DNA of 9,674 nt from an uncultured Butyricicoccus sp. (GCA_910584935.1 CAJUDU010000082.1:1-9674); one strand, 5' to 3'. Numbered from the stretch's first letter, positions 1 through 6,612 are shown. Notes: a model not told the origin generated them from the sequence alone. Translations and numbers: made by a program.

Positions 1-51
1 CGGTGGTGTGGGAGGTCGGCAGGTGAACTAATCGCCTGCCTCCTACCCGAT
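1..51 (+). mobile_element. 3' end of a group II intron (domain VI)
   Basis: This is a long hairpin with the layout of group II intron domain VI. GGG (10-12) and AGG (13-15) face CCC (46-48) and CCT (42-44). GGCAGG (18-23) pairs with CCTGCC (35-40) around an 11-nt loop. A single A at 45 is left bulged on the 3' arm. It lies seven nucleotides from the end if the intron stops at GAT (49-51), which matches the branch-point adenosine and AY terminus of these introns. Bases 1-7 would be the tail of domain V. The catalytic core and reverse-transcriptase gene would lie outside the window, so this is an inference from 51 bases. A plain hairpin repeat is the alternative. Confidence 0.55.
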
Positions 52-88
52 TATTCATCACATTTACAAGGCGAAATAGTAGAAAAAC

Positions 89-122
89 AAGGGAAACACA
101 AAAAGTGTTTCCCTTACTTTTT
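89..122 (+). terminator. Bidirectional Rho-independent terminator
   Basis: A perfect 11-bp inverted repeat, AAGGGAAACAC (89-99) and GTGTTTCCCTT (105-115), surrounds an A5 loop. On the plus strand it is followed by AC and a T run. On the minus strand the A-rich stretch at 81-88 gives a T run too, so it can stop transcription from both sides. It separates the intron end from the transposase remnant. It could serve the gene that hosted the intron or leftward transcripts from the sigE side. Confidence 0.8.
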
Positions 123-200
123 CCCTTTAGGCATTTATAACAGATTAAATATATTTATCGATATTATTCGTATTTTGATTTTAGGCTTGTGGTGTAGTAG

Positions 201-672
201 TTCATCCGATATGACAAGCCTGATACTGCCTGGGTCGGCGATATCACCTACATCCCTGCGGATGAGGGCTGTATGATTGTCAAAAATCTGCACAAAACAG
301 GTCGTCAGCTACGCTTTCTCTGACCGCATCAACATAAATCTTACCCTTGCCGCCCTCGATATGGCTGTCTGTTGCCGTAAACCCCAACCTGGACTAATAA
401 TCTTCCCTCCGATCATAGTGTCCAATACACTGCCGCCGCTTACCGGCAGCGTCTGTCTGATATTGGCGTTTATTGAAGTATGTCCCACAAGGGAGATCCA
501 TACGATAATACCATTGCTGGGAACTTTTTCAGCTGTCTAAAATGTGAATGCGTTCATCTCCATCATTTCGCCTATCGAAGCTTTTTACAATCCTGGGCGT
601 CCGCATTCCTCTATTGGCTGGCGTTCTCCCAACGCCTTTGCTCATTCCTTATCTGTGCATCCGGTTGCCTAA
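201..672 (+). pseudogene. Decayed IS3-family transposase (OrfB, DDE domain) remnant
   Basis: Pieces of one IS3-type integrase catalytic domain appear in order but in different frames. Frame 3 from about 201 reads DKPDTAWVGDITYIPADEG, with the first catalytic Asp. Frame 1 from about 285 reads VVSYAFSDRI, then LAALDMAV and RKPQPGLI. Frame 3 from about 405 reads SDHSVQYTAAAYRQRLSDIG (second Asp), a TGA at 474-476, then SMSHKGDPYDNT and NFFSCLKCE (catalytic Glu). Frame 1 from 574 reads IEAFYNPGRPHSSIGWRSP and ends at TAA 670-672. There are at least three frameshifts, one internal stop and a probable small deletion near 570. The N-terminal part and OrfA are absent, and I could not find terminal inverted repeats. 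It cannot make a working transposase. The family is clear; the exact IS subgroup is not. Confidence 0.85.
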
Positions 673-808
673 ATGAGTAACGGCGTGATATCCTGCGTTT
701 CATTCTGTTTTTCTTGCTTTTTTACTGTTCTTAAAACTGGGAAAAGCACACTCTCCTTCACTCTTTTTATTCCCTTTTTATAGGAAATTGCAGAGGATTT
801 TTTAATAT
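673..808. other. Intergenic stretch downstream of sigE, no gene seen
   Basis: This AT-rich stretch lies between the end of the transposase remnant and the sigE stop codon. I see no open frame of note and no convincing hairpin with a T run on the minus strand that would terminate the spoIIGA-sigE transcript. That transcript may run on to the terminator at 89-122. Confidence 0.5.
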
Positions 809-1513
809 TTACACCCATTTAAGGATATCTTTTTTCATTCGCGCGATAATACGCTTTTCTAACCTGGATATGTAAGATTGAGAGATTCCAAGTTTATCTG
901 CAACCTCTTTTTGAGTCAGGCTGTCACGTCCGCCCAAACCAAAACGCATTGCAATAATCTGCATTTCACGTGGAGGGAGACGGGTTAGGGCTCGGCGCAG
1001 CAGCTGACGGTCTACATCGTCTTCAATCGGGCGCATGACACTGTCCGGATCGGTGCCAAGGATATCCGAAAGTAATAATTCATTGCCATCCCAATCGGAT
1101 GAAAGTGGTTCATCAAAAGAAACTTCCGCACGTTGATTTGCAATTTTCCGTAGATGCATTAGGATTTCATTTTCCACACAACGTGAAGCATAGGTTGCTA
1201 GTTTCACTTTTTTATCCGGTTTGAATGTGCCAACTGCTTTGATTAGCCCAATGGTGCCAATGGAAATTAAATCTTCTACACCAACACCGGTATTTTCAAA
1301 TTTCCGGGCAATATAAACCACCAACCGCAGGTTGTGTTCTATCAGTTTATCACGTGCCCAGCCCTCGCCTTTTTGTAAGGCGGTTAATGCCGCAGCTTCT
1401 TCTTCTGGGTTCATAGGCGGCGGCAAAACTTCATTCCCGCCGATGTAATAAATGCCATCGGCTTTTACCAGCCCAAGCCGGGCAAAAAGTTTCATAATCC
1501 ATTGAACCAACAT
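809..1513 (-). CDS. sigE: RNA polymerase sporulation sigma factor SigE (pro-sigma-E)
   Basis: This is the mother-cell sigma factor that acts after asymmetric septation in endospore formers. It is made as an inactive pro-protein and activated by SpoIIGA. The 234-residue product carries region 2 (about 60-123: NLRLVVYIARKFENTG, EDLISIGTIGLIKAV, YASRCVENEIL), the SigE-typical VSFDEPLSSDWDGNELLLSD at 131-150, and the region 4.2 helix-turn-helix at about 199-228 (LTQKEVADKLGISQSYISRL). The YYIGG block at 22-26 marks where the Bacillus protein is processed, and the amphipathic N-terminus here is slightly shorter than its 27-residue prosequence. The frame is open further upstream to 1738, but that part lies inside spoIIGA. 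I chose the ATG at 1513 because AAAGGGG precedes it by about ten bases and homology begins there. The gene starts 16 bp after the spoIIGA stop, whose TGA abuts the ribosome binding site, so the two are probably translationally coupled. Confidence 0.96.
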   Translation of the reverse strand: MLVQWIMKLFARLGLVKADGIYYIGGNEVLPPPMNPEEEAAALTALQKGEGWARDKLIEHNLRLVVYIARKFENTGVGVEDLISIGTIGLIKAVGTFKPDKKVKLATYASRCVENEILMHLRKIANQRAEVSFDEPLSSDWDGNELLLSDILGTDPDSVMRPIEDDVDRQLLRRALTRLPPREMQIIAMRFGLGGRDSLTQKEVADKLGISQSYISRLEKRIIARMKKDILKWV

Positions 1514-1529
1514 ATGGTTTCTTCCCCTT

Positions 1530-2375
1530 TCACAGTCCGATAAGCCCTTCATATTGTCCGTTTGCAATTTGCTGCGGCGAAATAGCAGCAAGCCCTTGCC
1601 ATGGCTTGCCATCACGCAGCGCTTTGGCTGGGCGGAAAGCCAGCAGCAGCCCGCCGGATTTGCCAAGCGCATGGTAAGGCACAAGTTGAAAATAAGCGCG
1701 GTAATTTGCTGGCAGGGCAGACAGCACAGCAGGTGCATTGTCCGCTTGCAGCCCTGCCAGCACCACAGCGGCTTCTACCGGCAGGATACGCGCTGCTGCG
1801 CGTTTGTCCAACACCAAAGCAGGTTTACCGCTGACAGGATCGCATAGTTCATTGCCACTATCCACGAGCAAAGAAAAATCCGCCGTATGCCCAGCAAAAT
1901 CTAAATGGATACGTGCTGCTGCCTGTGGACGCATGGTGTTGCGCAGCAGCAGTCCTGCTAATACCCAACATCCTGCCGCTGCGACGACAACTACCCGGAA
2001 TGGCACATCAATATAATATCCGCCACCGGCAAGGAATGCGGCATCACTGATTTTGCCAAGCGCAAGCGCGCCGCCTGCCGCGGCACAGGATACCAGCAGA
2101 AACAACAGTGTGAGCCGTACCAACTCGGCAAGCCGCCGTGCACCAAAACAAATGCGTGCCATCATAAACCCAGCAAGCGCTTTAGCAGGCAGCAGGCTTA
2201 ATATACCCAGCCCAGGCAAACAGCTAAGCACCGCATATCCAGCGCCAGTGGCTGCGCCGCAAAATAACCGCAAACGGGTGCAGTATATGCCAGAAAACCG
2301 CGCTGTTGCAGCCAGTAATAAATAATCCATTGCCAGGTTTACAGCTGCCAGCACATCCAGATAAATAATCCGCAT
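1530..2375 (-). CDS. spoIIGA: Sporulation sigma-E processing peptidase SpoIIGA
   Basis: SpoIIGA is a septal-membrane aspartic-type protease that cleaves the prosequence from pro-sigma-E once signalled by SpoIIR from the forespore. The 281-residue product begins MRIIYLDVLAAVNLAMDYLL, the usual N-terminal signature. Roughly the first 145 residues are hydrophobic, with about five membrane segments (near 8-25, 38-58, 63-75, 85-107 and 126-145). A soluble C-terminal domain follows. It contains LLVDSGNELCDPVSGKP, with the DSG aspartate at residue 172 as the presumed catalytic residue, and later the VPYHALGKSGGLLLAF and GQYEGLIGL blocks. An ATG at 2390 is also in frame, but GGGGAGG lies six bases before the ATG at 2375 and family similarity starts there. 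The gene lies directly upstream of its substrate gene sigE, as in other endospore formers. The sequence is unusually Ala- and Leu-rich. Confidence 0.93.
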   Translation of the reverse strand: MRIIYLDVLAAVNLAMDYLLLAATARFSGIYCTRLRLFCGAATGAGYAVLSCLPGLGILSLLPAKALAGFMMARICFGARRLAELVRLTLLFLLVSCAAAGGALALGKISDAAFLAGGGYYIDVPFRVVVVAAAGCWVLAGLLLRNTMRPQAAARIHLDFAGHTADFSLLVDSGNELCDPVSGKPALVLDKRAAARILPVEAAVVLAGLQADNAPAVLSALPANYRAYFQLVPYHALGKSGGLLLAFRPAKALRDGKPWQGLAAISPQQIANGQYEGLIGL

Positions 2376-2410
2376 CGCATCCCTCCCCATAAGCCGTTTG
2401 TCCAGGGTTT

Positions 2411-2444
2411 ATTATATATCAGTTTAAGAGGAATATTTTGCCAA
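2411..2444 (-). promoter_or_regulatory. spoIIGA-sigE promoter with 22-bp spacer
   Basis: On the minus strand a TTGGCA (2444-2439) and a perfect TATAAT (2416-2411) are separated by exactly 22 bp instead of 17. The Bacillus subtilis spoIIG promoter has the same unusual spacing and needs phosphorylated Spo0A bound next to the -35 element. A start point near 2404 would leave a leader of about 30 nt before the spoIIGA ATG. The function is inferred from spacing and position. Confidence 0.65.
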
Positions 2445-2450
2445 AACAAA

Positions 2451-2502
2451 CGGACAGGTTTTGCCGGACATCCCCCTAAAAACAGCAGAATATTCCCGGA
2501 CA
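2451..2502 (-). promoter_or_regulatory. Three TGTCCG direct repeats upstream of the spoIIGA promoter (possible Spo0A site)
   Basis: The minus strand carries TGTCCG three times, at 2451-2456, 2465-2470 and 2497-2502. These lie at about -50, -63 and -95 from the likely start, which resembles the two Spo0A-binding zones of Bacillus spoIIG. The sequence departs from the usual 0A box (TGNCGAA) after TGTC, so these may be diverged boxes, sites for another regulator, or chance. Confidence 0.35.
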
Positions 2503-2524
2503 GCCCTTAGCGCTGAAAAAATAG

Positions 2525-2553
2525 TTGCAAATACATATCATTCTTGCTATAAT
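2525..2553 (+). promoter_or_regulatory. Sigma-A promoter of the hydrogenase-maturation operon
   Basis: TTGCAA at 2525-2530 and a perfect TATAAT at 2548-2553 are separated by 17 bp. Transcription would start near 2560, giving a leader of about 155 nt before the first gene. It is divergent from the spoIIGA promoter. Confidence 0.85.
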
Positions 2554-2574
2554 AAATGTAAACAAGAATGAATC

Positions 2575-2657
2575 CTCTTACAAAGGTACGCCTGCGGAAG
2601 CGGAGAAATAACCAGTCCCTGCATGACTGGGCGTATGTAAAGCCCTGCCATAAAGAG
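2575..2657 (+). ncRNA. Structured leader RNA of the hyd operon (candidate riboswitch aptamer)
   Basis: The leader folds on paper into a compact junction. CTCTT (2575-2579) can pair with AAGAG (2653-2657) as an outer helix. TACGC (2587-2591) pairs with GCGTA (2631-2635). Inside these are a small hairpin CTGC/GCGG (2592-2595 with 2600-2603) closed by a GGAA tetraloop, an unpaired AGAAATAA (2604-2611), and a 6-bp hairpin CCAGTC/GACTGG (2612-2617 with 2625-2630). The last stacks directly on the basal helix. GGCGTA (2630-2635) can alternatively pair with TATGCC (2671-2676) in the terminator's 5' arm. That makes folding of this element and termination linked. I do not recognise it as TPP, FMN, SAM, cobalamin, c-di-GMP, THF, ZTP, fluoride or another class I know. 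The ligand or signal is unknown. Confidence 0.6.
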
Positions 2658-2668
2658 CCTTTTTATTT

Positions 2669-2703
2669 CCTATGCCGTGGGGGTATGGGAATTTTTATTT
2701 TTT
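2669..2703 (+). terminator. Intrinsic terminator in the leader, before the first hyd gene
   Basis: CCTATGCC (2669-2676) pairs over 8 bp (two G-U) with GGTATGGG (2682-2689) around GTGGG. The stem can extend by two A-U pairs and is followed by AATTTTTATTTTTT. It lies between the promoter at 2525 and the ATG at 2715, so it must be read through for the operon to be expressed. This is the position of a conditional attenuator rather than an end-of-gene terminator. Confidence 0.75.
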
Positions 2704-2714
2704 GAAAGGAATAT

Positions 2715-2987
2715 ATGCCTATGGAAGAATACCGTATTGCTCTTGTTGGCATTATTGTGGAAGATGCTGACGTTGTAGAAAAGCTTAACCGGCTCCTGCA
2801 TGAATATGGGCAGTATATTATTGGGCGCATGGGTATTCCGTGCCCAGATAAGGGCATATCCATTATCAGTGTGGTGATGGATGCACCCAAAACAGTAGTC
2901 AGCGCGCTTTCTGGCAAACTGGGAATGTTGCGTGGTGTCAGCGTAAAAACTGTGATGCAGAAAGCAGGCAGCCATGGCACGGCTTGA
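2715..2987 (+). CDS. TM1266-family iron-only hydrogenase system regulator
   Basis: This is a small protein of 90 residues matching the family often annotated 'iron-only hydrogenase system regulator' (TM1266-like, ACT/NikR-C-like ferredoxin fold). Family features visible are RIALVGIIVEDADVVEKLN near the start, HEYGQYIIGRMGIP, DKGISIISVVMD, and the end SALSGKLGMLRGVSVKTVM. It has no DNA-binding domain of its own, so the word regulator comes from genome context in the family rather than from a seen mechanism. The ATG at 2715 has AAAGGA four bases upstream; the in-frame ATG at 2721 has better spacing and would remove two residues. The gene overlaps the hydE start by 14 bp, so the two are probably coupled. 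It is the first gene after the leader terminator. Confidence 0.88.
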   Translation: MPMEEYRIALVGIIVEDADVVEKLNRLLHEYGQYIIGRMGIPCPDKGISIISVVMDAPKTVVSALSGKLGMLRGVSVKTVMQKAGSHGTA

Positions 2988-3948
2988 CGCAGTGAGGTTA
3001 GCAGAACTTTTGTCAGCCGATGCGGCGGGCTTTGCCCCGGTTTTTGCACAGGCAGGGCAAACCTGTCAGCAGGTTTTCGGAGATACGGTAAAAATCCGTG
3101 CATTATTGGAATTTTCAAACTATTGCAGGCGAAAATGCCGTTATTGCGGGTTGAACTGCACCAATACCCAATTGGTACGTTTTCGCTTAACCCCAGATGA
3201 AATTGTAAACACCGCTGTCCAAGCGGCGCAAGCCGGTTATCAAACGGTCGTCCTGCAATCAGGGGAAGACCCATATTTTACACCGGAAATCTTAGGGGAT
3301 ATCACAAAGCAGATCAAAACCGCTTGCCCAAACCTGGCAATTACATTATCTTGTGGGGAATTTCCGGCGACAGTGTATCAGTTTTTCAAAGATTGTGGAG
3401 CAGACCGGTATTTACTCAAGCATGAAACCGCAGACCCGGATATTTATGCCGCTTTGCACCCAGACAGCAGCCTTGCTCAACGCCTACAATGCCTGCGTGA
3501 TATCCATGCGGCAGGTCTGGAAACCGGCGGCGGATTTATGGTCGGTTTGCCAGGACAGACTCTGCAAACCATTGCGGAAGATTTACTGCTGCTTGCCCAA
3601 ATCCCTTGTGATATGGCAGGGATTGGGCCGTTTTTGCCGCATCCAGATACTCCACTGGGCAGCTTGCCGCATGGCAGCGTCCTATTGACACTGCGCGCCG
3701 TTGCCCTTGCGCGTTTATTATTGCCCCATGCCAACCTGCCAGTAACTACAGCGCTTGGCGTGCTTGACCGCACACTTGCGGATAAAGTCTTTTGCTGTGG
3801 CGGCAATGTAATCATGCAAAAAGTGACACCGCCCAGCCTGCGCAAACTATATCAGATATATCCAGCTGATTTTACAGCAGATACCATTACAGAAGGGCGC
3901 AGCAAAATAGAAGCACGGTTAAAAGCACTCGGCAAAATCCCATTGTAA
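2974..3948 (+). CDS. hydE: [FeFe] hydrogenase H-cluster radical SAM maturase HydE
   Basis: HydE is a radical SAM enzyme of hydrogenase H-cluster assembly. It acts on the cysteine/iron-carbonyl synthon that leads to the [2Fe] subcluster with its azadithiolate bridge. The 324-residue product has the 4Fe-4S motif C51-X3-C55-X2-C58 in FSNYCRRKCRYCGLNC, followed by LVRFRLTPDEIV. The family blocks VLQSGEDPYFTPE, GADRYLLKHETADP, GGGFMVGLPGQT, MAGIGPFLPHPDTPLG and VTTALGVLD are all present. It is somewhat shorter than the Thermotoga enzyme, and I see no C-terminal cysteine trio for the auxiliary cluster, which many HydE proteins also lack. The ATG lies inside the end of the preceding gene. Its ribosome binding site is weak, so translational coupling is likely. 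HydG follows after 25 bp. Confidence 0.95.
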   Translation: MARLDAVRLAELLSADAAGFAPVFAQAGQTCQQVFGDTVKIRALLEFSNYCRRKCRYCGLNCTNTQLVRFRLTPDEIVNTAVQAAQAGYQTVVLQSGEDPYFTPEILGDITKQIKTACPNLAITLSCGEFPATVYQFFKDCGADRYLLKHETADPDIYAALHPDSSLAQRLQCLRDIHAAGLETGGGFMVGLPGQTLQTIAEDLLLLAQIPCDMAGIGPFLPHPDTPLGSLPHGSVLLTLRAVALARLLLPHANLPVTTALGVLDRTLADKVFCCGGNVIMQKVTPPSLRKLYQIYPADFTADTITEGRSKIEARLKALGKIPL

Positions 3949-3973
3949 CCAAAAGAAAGAAGGAATAAACTCC

Positions 3974-5389
3974 ATGTATAATCCGCGTTCTTTAAAAGCA
4001 GAGGAATTTATCTGCCATGAAGAAATTTTGGACACCTTAGCATATGCCACAGCAAATAAGGATAATTTGCCATTGGTGAACCAGATTATTGATAAAACAG
4101 ACAGTTGTAAAGGGTTAAGCCATCGGGAAGCTGCGGTGTTGCTTTTATGTGAGGATCAGCAGGCGTTATCCCGTATTTTCGCGCAGGCAACAAAGATTAA
4201 ACAGGAATTTTATGGCAACCGCATTGTGATGTTTGCGCCGCTATATTTATCCAATTACTGTGTTAACGGCTGTACTTATTGCCCTTACCATATGAAAAAT
4301 AAACATATCCCGCGCAAAAAATTGACACAGGAAGAAATCCGCAGGGAAGTGATTGCACTCCAGGATATGGGACATAAACGGCTGGCATTGGAATGCGGAG
4401 AAGACCCTGTAAACAATCCACTGGACTATGTGTTGGAATCTATAAAAACCATTTATTCCATTAAGCATAAAAACGGGGCAATCCGCCGTGTCAATGTCAA
4501 TATTGCGGCGACAACTGTGGAAGATTATCGGAAATTAAAAGAAGCGGGCATTGGCACATATATCCTGTTCCAGGAAACCTACAATAAGGCACAATATGAA
4601 CTTTTGCACCCGACTGGTCCAAAACATGATTATGCGTGGCATACGGAAGCGATGGACCGTGCAATGCAAGGTGGGATTGATGATGTTGGTTGTGGCGTGC
4701 TGTTTGGGCTGAATTTATATCAGTACGATTTTGTAGGGCTGCTGATGCACGCAGAACATTTGGAAGCGGTGCATGGTGTTGGACCGCATACAATCAGTGT
4801 GCCGCGCTTGCGCAATGCAGATGATATTGATGCTTCTACATTTGCAAATGGTATTTCTGATGCGCTGTTCCAAAAAATTGTTGCGATTTTACGCATTGCT
4901 GTGCCATATACTGGGCTGATCGTTTCCACCCGTGAATCCAAGAAAACCCGCGAAATGGTCATCAAATATGGTGTTTCCCAGATCAGTGGAGCATCCCGCA
5001 CCAGTGTCGGCGGTTATGCGGACGGCGGCGAAGAAGAAGATTCCTCCCAATTTGAAGTCAGTGATAACCGGACACTGGATGAGGTCGTACATTGGCTGTT
5101 GAAACTCGGTCATATCCCATCTTTTTGCACCGCGTGCTATCGGGAAGGGCGTACTGGCGACCGGTTTATGTCGCTGGTGAAATCCGGGCAAATTCGGAAT
5201 TGCTGTTTGCCAAATGCGCTGATGACTTTAAAAGAGTTTGCAGAAGATTATGCGAGTGAGGATACCAAGCGTCTTGCACTGCAAATGATTGAAAAAGAAG
5301 CCGCATCTATTCCAAATGAGAAAGTACGGGATACTGTGTTCCGTCATCTGCATGATATGGATGGCGGTATGCGTGATTTCCGTTTTTAA
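3974..5389 (+). CDS. hydG: [FeFe] hydrogenase H-cluster radical SAM maturase HydG (tyrosine lyase)
   Basis: HydG cleaves tyrosine by radical SAM chemistry and yields p-cresol plus the CO and cyanide that become ligands of the H-cluster iron. The 471-residue product, full length for the family, has the radical SAM motif C96-X3-C100-X2-C103 in YLSNYCVNGCTYCPYHMKN. It also has the GEDP block, the VNVNIAATTVEDYRKLKEAG strand and FQETYNKAQYELLHP. The C-terminal domain carries the auxiliary dangler-iron cluster ligands C385, C388 and C411 in the CX2CX22C arrangement (FCTACYREGRTGDRFM, then RNCCLPNAL). It therefore has the cysteines expected of an active HydG rather than a ThiH-like enzyme. AAGGA lies nine bases before the ATG. 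It is the third gene of the operon and is followed by hydF after 17 bp. Confidence 0.97.
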   Translation: MYNPRSLKAEEFICHEEILDTLAYATANKDNLPLVNQIIDKTDSCKGLSHREAAVLLLCEDQQALSRIFAQATKIKQEFYGNRIVMFAPLYLSNYCVNGCTYCPYHMKNKHIPRKKLTQEEIRREVIALQDMGHKRLALECGEDPVNNPLDYVLESIKTIYSIKHKNGAIRRVNVNIAATTVEDYRKLKEAGIGTYILFQETYNKAQYELLHPTGPKHDYAWHTEAMDRAMQGGIDDVGCGVLFGLNLYQYDFVGLLMHAEHLEAVHGVGPHTISVPRLRNADDIDASTFANGISDALFQKIVAILRIAVPYTGLIVSTRESKKTREMVIKYGVSQISGASRTSVGGYADGGEEEDSSQFEVSDNRTLDEVVHWLLKLGHIPSFCTACYREGRTGDRFMSLVKSGQIRNCCLPNALMTLKEFAEDYASEDTKRLALQMIEKEAASIPNEKVRDTVFRHLHDMDGGMRDFRF

Positions 5390-5406
5390 GGGAAGGAGAT
5401 GCCCTG

Positions 5407-6612
5407 ATGCCAACTTTACACGAAACCCCAGCGGCAAATCGGTTGCATATTACGATATATGGCAAACGAAATGCGGGGAAATCTTCGCTGATTAATGCAC
5501 TGACTGGGCAGCCGGTTGCATTAGTATCGGAAATTGCCGGGACAACAGCAGACCCTGTGCGCAAAGCAATGGAAATCCGTGGTTTAGGTGCCTGTATGCT
5601 GATTGATACCGCTGGTTTTGATGATGAAGGTGAATTGGGTTCCCTGCGGATACAAAAAACAGTACAAACGATTGCAAAAACAGATATTGCAGTATTGGTA
5701 TGCAGTAGCACCGAGCTATCCCAGGAACGCGCATGGGATGAACGGCTGAAGGCGGCAGGAATACGCCGGATTGCTGTGGTTCCAAAAGCAGATTGCAGCG
5801 ATGTGCAGGCCATAGCCGCTGCTGTACAGCAGGAATTAAAGTTAAAGCCGGTGATTACCAGTGCAAAAACCGGTATGGGGATTCCAGCATTGCTGACAGC
5901 GTTGGCACGTGCTGTGCCAGAAAATTTCGGGAACCAGCCTATTTTAGGCGGGCTGGTACAGCCAGGGGATACCGTTTTGCTGGTGATGCCACAGGATCGT
6001 GAAGCGCCCAAAGGGCGGCTTATCCTGCCACAAGTGCAGACAATTCGGGAATTACTAGATACAGACTGCATATCCATTAACGTGACACCTGACACCATGG
6101 AAGCGGCGCTGGCAAGCCTCAAAGCGCCGCCAGCACTGATTATTACAGATTCACAAGCCTTTCAGCAGGTTTGCAAAAAAACGCCAAATGGAAGCCGTTT
6201 AACCTCATTTTCTATTTTATTTGCCGCATGTAAAGGGGATTTGCCTGCATTTATGGCAGGTGCGCAAGCGGTTGACAATCTTACAAGTCAATCACGGGTA
6301 TTAATTGCGGAAGCGTGTACCCATGCGCCATTATCCGAAGATATCGGACGGGTTAAGATACCTGCTATGTTGAAGAAAAAATTTGGAGATGGGATACAAG
6401 TGGATGTTGTCAGCGGTACTGCGTTTCCGGATTCTTTGGCTGGATATGATTTAATTATCCATTGTGGAGGATGTATGTTTAACCGTACATATTTGTTGTC
6501 ACGTGTGCGGCAGGCACAACAAGCAGATGTGCCCATTACGAATTATGGCGTGTTGATTGCCAAACTGAAAGGCATACTGGATAAAGTTGCTTTACCTGGC
6601 GAGAGAATTTAA
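5407..6612 (+). CDS. hydF: [FeFe] hydrogenase H-cluster maturation GTPase HydF
   Basis: HydF is the scaffold GTPase on which the [2Fe] subcluster is assembled before transfer to apo-HydA. The 401-residue product starts with an Era/TrmE-like G domain: P-loop GKRNAGKS at 19-26, switch threonines in IAGTTADP near 46-47, DTAG at 67-70, PKAD in place of NKxD at 126-129, and SAK at 152-154. A middle dimerisation domain begins near 170 (ILGGLVQPGDTVLLVMPQD). The C-terminal cluster-binding domain has C304-x-H306 (ACTHAP) and H352-C353-x2-C356 (HCGGCM), the HydF metal-ligand signature, followed by TNYGVLIAKLKGIL. AAGGAG lies eight bases before the ATG. It is the last gene of the maturation operon. I see no clear terminator after it; the next gene has its own promoter. 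Confidence 0.97.
   Translation: MPTLHETPAANRLHITIYGKRNAGKSSLINALTGQPVALVSEIAGTTADPVRKAMEIRGLGACMLIDTAGFDDEGELGSLRIQKTVQTIAKTDIAVLVCSSTELSQERAWDERLKAAGIRRIAVVPKADCSDVQAIAAAVQQELKLKPVITSAKTGMGIPALLTALARAVPENFGNQPILGGLVQPGDTVLLVMPQDREAPKGRLILPQVQTIRELLDTDCISINVTPDTMEAALASLKAPPALIITDSQAFQQVCKKTPNGSRLTSFSILFAACKGDLPAFMAGAQAVDNLTSQSRVLIAEACTHAPLSEDIGRVKIPAMLKKKFGDGIQVDVVSGTAFPDSLAGYDLIIHCGGCMFNRTYLLSRVRQAQQADVPITNYGVLIAKLKGILDKVALPGERI

Noticed and set aside
480..680. Open frame of 66 residues as an intact gene
   Set aside because: It is one piece of the IS3-type transposase remnant; its first half matches the DDE domain and its second half is out of frame with the true C-terminus.
1514..1738. N-terminal extension of SigE to the ATG at 1738
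   Set aside because: It lies wholly inside spoIIGA, has no ribosome binding site, and SigE similarity starts at the ATG at 1513.
2575..2657. c-di-GMP (GEMM) or TPP riboswitch as identity of the hyd leader
   Set aside because: The conserved core strings of those classes (for example CUGAGA for TPP, or the GEMM GGCAAAC-type core) are absent; only the trailing AAAGCC is faintly similar.
2663..3274. Minus-strand open frame of 203 residues across the TM1266-type gene and hydE
   Set aside because: It is antisense to two confidently identified genes and to the leader terminator, and it has no recognisable domain.
5307..6122. Long minus-strand open frame opposite hydF
   Set aside because: It is the antisense shadow of hydG/hydF coding sequence, Ser/Ala/Arg-rich, with no family resemblance.
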